Assembly: GCA_028875875.1 (NCBI GenBank)
Contig: JAGWUV010000038.1
Location: forward strand, 1-32,378
Direction: 5' to 3'
Origin: Bacteroidota bacterium
GTDB lineage: Bacteria > Bacteroidota > Bacteroidia > Chitinophagales > Chitinophagaceae
DNA: 32,378 nucleotides
Shown here: piece by piece, positions 24,954-31,092 of the stretch
Layout: each line of letters starts with the position of its first letter
Numbering within the stretch: the stretch's first letter is position 1
Notes under the pieces: model-generated
Database searches by the model: none
What the model saw: the letters and a program-made list of their open reading frames with translations, nothing else
Told to the model about the DNA's origin: nothing
Made by a program: the position numbers and the translations under genes

Positions 24954-24973
24954 AGTACAAGTGTGCGACGCAA
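24954..24973. repeat. Copy 2 of the 20-bp dispersed intergenic repeat
   Basis: agtacaagtgtgcgacgcaa, identical to 1044-1063 and in the same orientation. It lies in the 92-bp gap between the SDR and FAH-family genes, in transcribed orientation. The left flank (tgttaagat) recurs at 22384. No hairpin was recognised within the 20-mer itself. Confidence 0.7.
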
Positions 24974-25018
24974 CAGGTGCCGGGATTTGAATAATAGCTG
25001 ACTTACAAAAAACAAATT

Positions 25019-25876
25019 ATGCAACTGATCAGATTTGGTGCAGCCAACAAAGAAAAGCCGGGTATTTATGCAGAAGGTGCTTATTACGATGCATCTGCGG
25101 TAGTACAAGATTATGATGAAGATTTTTTTGCGGATAATGGTTTGGAAAAACTGAAGGCCGCTTTTGCTGGTAACAAAGCCGCATTTACAAAACTGGATAC
25201 TGTAGAACGTTTCGGTTGCCCGGTACATAAGCCTTCCAAGATCGTTTGTATCGGTTTGAACTATGCCGATCATGCTAAGGAAACAGGTGCTACGCCACCT
25301 GCCGAACCTGTCATCTTCTTCAAAGCCACAACGGCATTGACGGGCCCGAATGATGCTATCGTGATCCCTAAAAACTCTACAAAAACAGACTGGGAAGTTG
25401 AACTGGCGGTAGTGATAGGCAAGAGAGCCAGTTATGTGGAAGAAGCCGAAGCCATGGACTATGTGGCCGGTTATTGTTTGCATAACGATGTGAGTGAAAG
25501 GGAATTCCAGTTGGAGAGGGGCGGTACCTGGGACAAGGGAAAAGGCTGCGATACCTTTGCGCCTATTGGTCCATACCTCGTTACCAAAGAAGAGATCGCA
25601 GATGTAAATAACCTCCGTTTGTGGCTGAAAGTAAATGACCAAGTGATGCAGGATGGCAATACATCGAACCTGATCTTTAAAATCCCTTTCCTGATATCCT
25701 ATCTCAGTCAGTTTATGACTTTATTACCAGGTGATATTATTTCTACCGGAACGCCAGCTGGGGTAGGGCTAGGTTTCAAGCCGGAGATCTACCTCAAGCC
25801 GGGAGACGTGGTTACATTGGGCATTGATGGATTGGGTAGTTCCAGTCAACTGGTGAAAGCGTATGGACATAGTTAA
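25019..25876 (+). CDS. FAH-family hydrolase, probably 2,4-diketo-3-deoxy-sugar-acid hydrolase
   Basis: Short fumarylacetoacetate-hydrolase-fold enzyme of 285 residues. The metal ligands are visible: E126 and E128 in DWEVELAVVIGK, and D157 in HNDVSERE. Conserved WDKGKGCDTFAPIGP and STGTPAGVG blocks complete the site. The N-terminal 60 residues are the small cap seen in the short FAH group. True fumarylacetoacetases are about 420 residues with an SH3-like N-terminus, so this is a different member. With the upstream dehydratase and SDR it fits the enzyme cleaving 2,4-diketo-3-deoxy-L-fuconate or -rhamnonate to pyruvate and lactate; ureidoglycolate lyase or acylpyruvase are alternatives. Separated from the SDR gene by the dispersed repeat. 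Confidence 0.88.
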   Translation: MQLIRFGAANKEKPGIYAEGAYYDASAVVQDYDEDFFADNGLEKLKAAFAGNKAAFTKLDTVERFGCPVHKPSKIVCIGLNYADHAKETGATPPAEPVIFFKATTALTGPNDAIVIPKNSTKTDWEVELAVVIGKRASYVEEAEAMDYVAGYCLHNDVSEREFQLERGGTWDKGKGCDTFAPIGPYLVTKEEIADVNNLRLWLKVNDQVMQDGNTSNLIFKIPFLISYLSQFMTLLPGDIISTGTPAGVGLGFKPEIYLKPGDVVTLGIDGLGSSSQLVKAYGHS

Positions 25877-25920
25877 TTATGAATTATACGTGATGGGATG
25901 AGCTCTAAGAACCATAAACA

Positions 25921-25955
25921 AAAAAACCGGGAATGCTATCATTCCCGGTTTTTTT
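25921..25955 (+). terminator. Terminator closing the UxaA-SDR-FAH unit
   Basis: CCGGGAAT (25927-25934) pairs with ATTCCCGG (25941-25948), extended by A/T pairs on both sides, and followed by a seven-T run. A strong, possibly bidirectional terminator about 45 bp after the FAH-family stop. Confidence 0.9.
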
Positions 25956-26024
25956 GTTGGAGTATTAACTTTTTTCTGTGCATTGGAATATTTCTTTTTT
26001 GTGATAAAGATTTATTTTCGGGCT

Positions 26025-26774
26025 ATGAAGCGTGTTGTGGTTTGTATTCTCATCCTCCTGTCAGGCCAATTGTTGGCACAGCCTTCTTTCCTGGAAATGC
26101 AGCGCAATTACCCAAGAGTAGCATTTGCACTAAAGACCAAAGAAGATACTTTACGCAAGCAATTTGAGCAGCAGCATTTGCAGTTTCCTCCACAGCAGGT
26201 GTATATCAGGAGTTTTAAGTACGATAGTCAACTGGAAGTATGGGTAAGAAGCACACCGCAGGAATCTTTCAAGCTTTTTAAAACCTACAAGATTTGTGCC
26301 TTAAGCGGCGCTCTCGGCCCGAAGAGAATTGAAGGAGATTACCAGGTACCTGAAGGGTTTTATTATATTAATATGTTCAACCCGAGGAGCACCTATCACA
26401 TGTCGCTCGGTTTAAACTATCCCAATATTTCAGACCAGTTACTCAGTGATTCACTCAAGCCCGGTGGCGATATCTATATACATGGCAACTGCATTACAGT
26501 GGGCTGTATACCTATCATGGATAACCAGATAGAGGAATTGTATTTACTCGCTTCCTATGCCAAGAACAACGGCGAAGATTTTATTCCCGTGCATGTATTT
26601 CCCATTCGCTTCAATAACCCTAAGAGCTTTGAATATTTTACCAAGGTAGCCAAGGATGATACCGATTATAAACGCTTTGCGTTCCGTATTAAAGAAGCCT
26701 ACGATTATTTTGAACAGTACCACAGGCTACCAATCATCTCGGTGAATAAAAAAGGGGAGTATGTGATCCTCTAG
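26025..26774 (+). CDS. YafK/DpaA-like L,D-transpeptidase-fold protein
   Basis: Secreted protein of 249 residues with a signal peptide (MKRVVVCILILLSGQLLAQ). The YkuD-type catalytic domain contains IHGNCITVGCIPI with H153 and nucleophile C161, and IEELY after it, the pattern of the YafK/DpaA branch rather than of classical L,D-transpeptidases. In E. coli this branch detaches Braun's lipoprotein from peptidoglycan. Position 158 is Thr where Ser is more usual. The start at 26025 is chosen because it opens directly on a signal peptide; the in-frame extension upstream is not signal-like. No classical peptidoglycan-binding domain is seen. Monocistronic, between a terminator and a convergent miaE. 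Confidence 0.85.
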   Translation: MKRVVVCILILLSGQLLAQPSFLEMQRNYPRVAFALKTKEDTLRKQFEQQHLQFPPQQVYIRSFKYDSQLEVWVRSTPQESFKLFKTYKICALSGALGPKRIEGDYQVPEGFYYINMFNPRSTYHMSLGLNYPNISDQLLSDSLKPGGDIYIHGNCITVGCIPIMDNQIEELYLLASYAKNNGEDFIPVHVFPIRFNNPKSFEYFTKVAKDDTDYKRFAFRIKEAYDYFEQYHRLPIISVNKKGEYVIL

Positions 26775-26948
26775 TTTCTGGCTTCTATTACTACGAATTA
26801 TTGAATTTCATTAGAAAAATGTGATCATCAATAATTTATAAATATCCTACTGTTTCAACAAAAAACTTAAGTGCTGATAACCAGCATCTTGCTATTCTCA
26901 TGGACTCAATATCGCTTATCTAGAGGGGAAGAAGAAAGGGCGAAGAGA

Positions 26949-27560
26949 TTAATGTATCCTGTCTCCCCGAACTTCCAATTCTTTCATTACCTCAGCTTCA
27001 TATTGTAACCATTCATTCCAACGATCCCGTACCTTTTCCTTATCCATATAAGTTTCTGCAAGTTCTATGAATAAGGTATAATGCCCTGCTTCACTTTCCA
27101 TGAAACGGCGATAAAATTTTCGCATATATTCATCGTTCAGGCCTTCACTTAATCGTTTAAAACGTTCACAACTTCGGGCTTCTATCAAAGCCATGGTAAG
27201 CAATTGATCCAAGAGCCTGTCTTCGTACCTGCCGCCTTGTTTCTGAAATTCTATTAGCTTATTTACATAAGCATCTTTTCTTTGTTTGCCCAATTTCATA
27301 TTACGTTTCTGCAATTCATTCAACACCAAACGAAAGTGGCCCCATTCTTCCGTAACAATTGGCGCCAGAGCTTCTACAATCTTTTCCTTATCAGAATTTT
27401 TTTGAATGATCGAGATACAGGTAGTGGCCGCCTTTTGTTCGCAGTAAGCATGATCGGTTAGGATCGCTTCCATTGAAATGCCGGCAAGATCAACCCAACG
27501 AGGATCCGTTGGTAATTGTAATCCTAAAATATTCTTGGTATCCTGAGATAGTTCTTCCAT
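26949..27560 (-). CDS. miaE: tRNA-(ms2io6A)-hydroxylase
   Basis: Non-haem di-iron monooxygenase that hydroxylates ms2i6A37 to ms2io6A37 in tRNA. The protein has 203 residues, the short type found outside enterobacteria. The four-helix-bundle metal ligands are visible as the ExxH pairs EEWGHF (about 86-91) and ESEAGHY (about 153-159), with acidic residues in TDHAYCEQKAA and EARSCERF. It requires O2, so the host should be aerobic or microaerobic. It is divergent from the BioF-type gene, with a TAGTTTTG -7 box upstream. The 174-bp gap on its 3' side (26775-26948) shows no gene, repeat or clear terminator. Confidence 0.93.
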   Translation of the reverse strand: MEELSQDTKNILGLQLPTDPRWVDLAGISMEAILTDHAYCEQKAATTCISIIQKNSDKEKIVEALAPIVTEEWGHFRLVLNELQKRNMKLGKQRKDAYVNKLIEFQKQGGRYEDRLLDQLLTMALIEARSCERFKRLSEGLNDEYMRKFYRRFMESEAGHYTLFIELAETYMDKEKVRDRWNEWLQYEAEVMKELEVRGDRIH

Positions 27561-27575
27561 AAATTTTTACTAATG

Positions 27576-27583
27576 CAAAACTA
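27576..27583 (-). promoter_or_regulatory. Predicted -7 box of miaE
   Basis: Minus-strand TAGTTTTG (plus CAAAACTA) matches TAnnTTTG and lies 15 bp upstream of the miaE ATG. No -33 element at the usual spacing. Confidence 0.4.
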
Positions 27584-27609
27584 AAGTATCCGGATACTAT
27601 GCCATTTTT

Positions 27610-27642
27610 TTTGTTCAACTTCAGAACGACAAACTATTTTTG
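27610..27642 (+). promoter_or_regulatory. Predicted promoter of the BioF-type gene, close to leaderless
   Basis: TTTG (27610-27613), 21 bp, then TATTTTTG (27635-27642): both Bacteroidota elements at the expected spacing. The -7 box ends only 4 bp before the ATG at 27647, so the transcript would start at or within a few bases of the start codon. Confidence 0.6.
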
Positions 27643-27646
27643 ATGC

Positions 27647-28732
27647 ATGTATCCCGATGATTTTTTGCAAGATAAACTTAATGAAAGAATAGCTCAACAA
27701 GCTTTTCGTACACTTACCTTGAATGAGGGTAAAACTGATTTCTGTTCGAATGATTATTTGGGCATTGTAAAGAATGATTTGTTGCAGGTAGAGAAAGCAG
27801 TAAGTGGTTCTACAGGATCTCGTTTATTAAGTGGGAATTATCATTTGATTGAGGAAACCGAGCAGCAAATTGCTGCTTTTCATAACAGCGAAGCAGCGTT
27901 AATATTTAATTCCGGTTATGATGCCAATGTGGGCTTACTTTCTTCCGTTCCCCAAAAGGGAGATACTATTATTTATGATCAATTAAGTCATGCCTCCATA
28001 CGCGATGGTATCCGTTTGTCGTTTGCTCAGGCTTATTCATTTGCACATAATGATGTGGAGGACTTGGAAAAGAAATTACATAGAAGCAGTGGCCATATTT
28101 TCGTTGTAACTGAATCATTGTTTAGTATGGATGGAGATGTGTGTCCATTAGCAGCGATCATTCATTTGTGCCGGCAATACAAGGCTCACCTGATTATTGA
28201 TGAAGCTCATGCAACAGGTGTGATTGGTGATAATGGAGAAGGATTGGTGCAGCAAGAAGGGTGGGAGCAGCATGTATTTGCCCGTGTGCATACTTTCGGA
28301 AAAGCAGTAGGCTGCCATGGTGCAGCAATATTAGGTTCGCAACGGTTAAAGCATTATCTGGTTAATTTTTCACGTAGTCTTATTTATTCTACAGCTTTAT
28401 CGCCACATGCGGTGGCCACTATCAGTAAAAGCTACAAATTATTCCCTTCGATGAAAAAAGAACGGAATCGTTTGCGTTTACTTGTTCAGCAGTTTCAGTC
28501 TGCCACTTTCGCGTATGAAAAGTTATCTTCAGAAACACCAATTCAAGGGGTTGTGATTCCAGGTAATGAAGCCGTTAGAACAACAGCTAATGTGTTGCAG
28601 CAAAATGGGCTGGATGTAAGGCCAGTATTATATCCTACGGTTCCAAAAGGCAAAGAGAGGCTTCGTATTGTTTTACATTCTTTTAACACGGAAGAACAGT
28701 TACAGCAGCTGCTTTATTTTCTCAGGAAATGA
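27647..28732 (+). CDS. bioF: 8-amino-7-oxononanoate synthase-type PLP enzyme
   Basis: Alpha-oxoamine synthase of 361 residues, fold-type I. Features in order: FCSNDYLGIVKN near the N-terminus, SGSTGSRLLSGNYHLIEETE, YDQLSHASIRDGIRLS, the PLP-binding aspartate in LIIDEAHATG, and the Schiff-base lysine K219 in HTFGKAVGCHGAAILGS. It is shorter than 2-amino-3-ketobutyrate ligase and most like BioF, which joins pimeloyl thioester and alanine in biotin synthesis. Other bio genes are not in the window, so a serine palmitoyltransferase-like or ketobutyrate role cannot be ruled out from position alone. The 229 bp after the stop contain no gene or terminator that I can see. Confidence 0.85.
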   Translation: MYPDDFLQDKLNERIAQQAFRTLTLNEGKTDFCSNDYLGIVKNDLLQVEKAVSGSTGSRLLSGNYHLIEETEQQIAAFHNSEAALIFNSGYDANVGLLSSVPQKGDTIIYDQLSHASIRDGIRLSFAQAYSFAHNDVEDLEKKLHRSSGHIFVVTESLFSMDGDVCPLAAIIHLCRQYKAHLIIDEAHATGVIGDNGEGLVQQEGWEQHVFARVHTFGKAVGCHGAAILGSQRLKHYLVNFSRSLIYSTALSPHAVATISKSYKLFPSMKKERNRLRLLVQQFQSATFAYEKLSSETPIQGVVIPGNEAVRTTANVLQQNGLDVRPVLYPTVPKGKERLRIVLHSFNTEEQLQQLLYFLRK

Positions 28733-28961
28733 TGCAGAATTTTTACCATTTTATTTTTTGTGGTATGTGTTAAAGAAACATTCTCATTATCTTTTTTTGT
28801 TTTCTTTTACAATTACGCCTATACCTTTGCAGTACAAATCTGAGCAGAGTAATATTAACTCTCAAGTTCTGACTCAACCTACGCCATTCCTTCACTAACG
28901 ATTCATCGGTTTTTACAGTACTATTGGCTCAGTGTATTGTTAACTTAAAAGAAGAAATGCT

Positions 28962-29171
28962 ATGGACACGCAAACAAGAAAAGTTGTAATGGAAATTGAA
29001 AGAGAAGAATTACAACAATTGGTAAATGAAGTAAAGGAAACAGTGGCTACTGATATCAGCAACCACACTCCTTTAAAAGCGCAAGTTTTCTGTGCAGCAG
29101 ATTTATGGAACCTACAAAGGAAAATGAAACCTGCATACAGGCAGAAGCTTACCAACAGATGGGGAATGTAA
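28962..29171 (+). CDS. Small 69-residue protein of unknown function
   Basis: The first half is charged and helical (RKVVMEIEREELQQLVNEVK), and the second half contains FCAADLWNLQRKMKP and the basic end RQKLTNRWGM. No signal peptide, membrane helix or metal motif is seen. The FxAADLWxLQR-like wording resembles short hypothetical proteins seen in Bacteroidota, but I cannot name a family. It has its own terminator 50 bp downstream and a TACTATTG sequence (28919-28926, 7/8 to the -7 consensus) upstream, supporting it as an independent gene. It could be a small DNA- or protein-binding factor; that is a guess. Confidence 0.65.
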   Translation: MDTQTRKVVMEIEREELQQLVNEVKETVATDISNHTPLKAQVFCAADLWNLQRKMKPAYRQKLTNRWGM

Positions 29172-29222
29172 TAATCCCATCTTTTTAAAAGTATCATAAT
29201 TAAAGAGCAATACTTTTTGAAC

Positions 29223-29247
29223 AGCCCGGTATTTTACCGGGCTTTTT
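29223..29247 (+). terminator. Terminator after the 69-residue protein gene
   Basis: AGCCCGGTA (29223-29231) and TACCGGGCT (29235-29243) form a perfect 9-bp stem with a 3-nt loop, followed by TTTTATTTT. Confidence 0.88.
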
Positions 29248-29355
29248 ATTTTCCCATTTCACAGGTTTTTCTTCTCTCTTTGCCGATTAAGAATTTTTTA
29301 ATAGCGATTGCATTGAAAACATTACTTATTTTCATTTTCCTTAAACATCCATGAT

Positions 29356-29769
29356 ATGATATTTCAGCACAAGAAAATTGCAGTAGTAATGTTGCTCCTG
29401 GTTGCAGCAACCGCCACAATGATGGCTTTTACACCTTTTCAAAACCATTACAAAAATCTGAAAGTATTGCCCGCCACTACTACTCATGATGAAATGGAAA
29501 AAGTAATGGATGGTTTCAAAGCAGCTCTAGGGGTAAAATGTAATTATTGTCATGCACCATCTAAAACACAGGCCGGACGAATGGATCCTTCCAGCGATGA
29601 GAACCCTAAAAAAGATATTGCCAGGGATATGATGCGTATGACGATGGAATTGAACCAAAAATACATTTCAACCATCCCTCATGCAGATACGGTTACCGTT
29701 CAGCAAGTGACCTGTTACACCTGTCATAGAGGACATGGCAAACCAGAAGCAGCCATCGCTTCTAAATAA
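29356..29769 (+). CDS. Small di-haem c-type cytochrome
   Basis: 137 residues: an N-terminal signal or anchor (about 7-25, VVMLLLVAATATMMAF) and two haem c attachment sites, CNYCH at 62-66 and CYTCH at 120-124 followed by RGHGK. The layout matches short proteins related to the cytochrome subunit of photosynthetic reaction centres, found in many non-phototrophic Bacteroidota and Acidobacteriota. No other photosynthesis gene is here, so the role is probably periplasmic electron transfer; partner unknown. An ATG at 29351 is in a closed frame, so 29356 is the start. The gene is flanked by terminators on both sides and is thus a separate transcript. Confidence 0.9.
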   Translation: MIFQHKKIAVVMLLLVAATATMMAFTPFQNHYKNLKVLPATTTHDEMEKVMDGFKAALGVKCNYCHAPSKTQAGRMDPSSDENPKKDIARDMMRMTMELNQKYISTIPHADTVTVQQVTCYTCHRGHGKPEAAIASK

Positions 29770-29794
29770 TGGTTGACATACGATAGTTCAAAAG

Positions 29795-29821
29795 GCAAAG
29801 TATTGTGTACTTTGCTTTTTT
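29795..29821 (+). terminator. Terminator after the cytochrome gene
   Basis: GCAAAGTA (29795-29802) pairs with TACTTTGC (29808-29815) around a 5-nt loop, followed by six T. It lies inside the longer in-frame extension of the next reading frame, which argues that the glycosyltransferase starts later, at 29848. Confidence 0.85.
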
Positions 29822-29847
29822 GTTATACATCCTTAACCTGTACAAAC

Positions 29848-31002
29848 ATGCGATTAGGTATTGTTTCAGATTGTGTTCATTTTACAGCGCCGGACGGACG
29901 GATTGGCACTGAAACACATATCCTGTTGCAGCAATTAGAGGCTCTTTCCTTGTACTATGATAAGGTTGTATTATGCTGTCCTTTCACTGATTATCAGTCA
30001 ACCTTTGTGGCCAGTTATTATTCCATACTTCATTTAACAGTTATCCCTCTGCCAAATGTAGGAGGAGATACGTTAAAGGATAAATGGCAACTGTTTAAAA
30101 CCATTCCAGCCTGGTGGAAGGCTTTTAAAAAATTAGATCAGCAAACAGATATTGTTTACCAGCGTTTTCCCAATAATCTCAATATCCCTGGATTTTTTTA
30201 TTTCTGGCTAAAAAGAAAAAAGGTATTTGCTACTTATACAGGTACCTGGAGTTCCTATAGAAATGAACCGATAACTTATGCCCTCCAAAGATGGTTGCTA
30301 AGCAAACTTTTCAGGGGACCGGTTTGGGTATATACGGACCAAGCCATTTCCGATCCAAGTATTCATCCCGGCTTCAGTCCTTCCTATAAGCAAGTAGTAT
30401 GGGCAGAAGAAGCACCACAGGTAGAACTAAGATTAGAGCGTTTACGAAATGAAAGGTTATCATCATTACGCATGATCACGGTTGGAGCCCTGGTTCCCAA
30501 CAAGAACCAGCAATTGATTTTAGAAGCCTGCCTGGAACTGAAAAAGAGAAATATTGCTTTCAATTTGACGATTGTTGGGGGAGGAATCCTCAAAGATGCT
30601 TACCAGCAGTTTATAGATACAAATGGCCTTGGTCAAAATATTTTACTAGTCGGTAAAAAAACGGCTGATGAATTGAGAATACTTTACAGGGAGCATGATC
30701 TTGTGGTGCAAGCTCCACTGAAAGAAGGGTTTGGAAAAGTACCCATTGAAGGTTTTTTTCATGGCCTGATACCGGTATTAAGTGATTTGCCTATTGCCAG
30801 GATGATGGTGCAGGGAGGAAAACGAGGATTTATTTTTAACGGAGGTGATGTTCTGGCGTTAGTGGAAACACTTACTGAAGTTATTCATTACCATGGGCTT
30901 GCAGGTATAATAGAAAATGGAAGAAATTATGCCCGAACGCAAACCCTGGAAGCATGGGCAGGGTCTTATGTACAAACTGTTGGTAAGTTTTATCATATCT
31001 GA
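29848..31002 (+). CDS. GT4-family glycosyltransferase
   Basis: GT-B fold glycosyltransferase of 384 residues. The C-terminal donor-binding half is clear: ITVGALVPNKNQQLILEACLEL, FNLTIVGGGILKDAY, and the EX7E signature E293-GFGKVPI-E301. The N-terminal half (MRLGIVSDCVHFTAPDGRIG) is the acceptor-side Rossmann domain. No membrane helix is seen. The acceptor and sugar cannot be told; surface or exopolysaccharide synthesis is most likely. The ATG at 29848 is chosen because the in-frame upstream extension covers the cytochrome terminator and lacks family similarity. It is not within a visible polysaccharide cluster; the next gene is a glucan-metabolising enzyme on the same strand, 90 bp on. Confidence 0.88.
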   Translation: MRLGIVSDCVHFTAPDGRIGTETHILLQQLEALSLYYDKVVLCCPFTDYQSTFVASYYSILHLTVIPLPNVGGDTLKDKWQLFKTIPAWWKAFKKLDQQTDIVYQRFPNNLNIPGFFYFWLKRKKVFATYTGTWSSYRNEPITYALQRWLLSKLFRGPVWVYTDQAISDPSIHPGFSPSYKQVVWAEEAPQVELRLERLRNERLSSLRMITVGALVPNKNQQLILEACLELKKRNIAFNLTIVGGGILKDAYQQFIDTNGLGQNILLVGKKTADELRILYREHDLVVQAPLKEGFGKVPIEGFFHGLIPVLSDLPIARMMVQGGKRGFIFNGGDVLALVETLTEVIHYHGLAGIIENGRNYARTQTLEAWAGSYVQTVGKFYHI

Positions 31003-31033
31003 TTTTTTTTAACCTTTTTCTTTAGCTTCCATC

Positions 31034-31060
31034 TTTAATGTGTGTATTTTACACATTAAA
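31034..31060. promoter_or_regulatory. 10-bp inverted repeat upstream of the glucanotransferase gene
   Basis: TTTAATGTGT (31034-31043) and ACACATTAAA (31051-31060) pair perfectly around a 7-nt loop. It is AT-rich and not followed by a clean T run, so an operator is as likely as a terminator for the glycosyltransferase. It ends 33 bp before the proposed TTG start. Confidence 0.45.
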
Positions 31061-31092
31061 TACTTATTTTAGCATTTCTAAAACATCTGACA

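Noticed and set aside
24947-25642. 231-codon open frame on the minus strand opposite the FAH-family gene
   Set aside because: It is the antisense shadow of a well-supported hydrolase with all metal ligands; the encoded sequence is Cys/Phe/Arg-rich and domain-free.
25019-25876. FAH-family gene as the fumarylacetoacetase of tyrosine breakdown with hppD
   Set aside because: It is too short, lacks the SH3-like N-terminal domain, is split from hppD by a terminator, and clusters with a dehydratase and SDR instead.
28733-28961. Hidden gene or RNA in the gap after the BioF-type gene
   Set aside because: The sequence is T-rich without a stable hairpin, tRNA-like fold or coding-like frame that I could support.
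29773-29847. 25-residue N-terminal extension of the glycosyltransferase
   Set aside because: It is in frame but contains the cytochrome terminator hairpin and lacks family similarity; the start at 29848 fits the GT-B opening strand.
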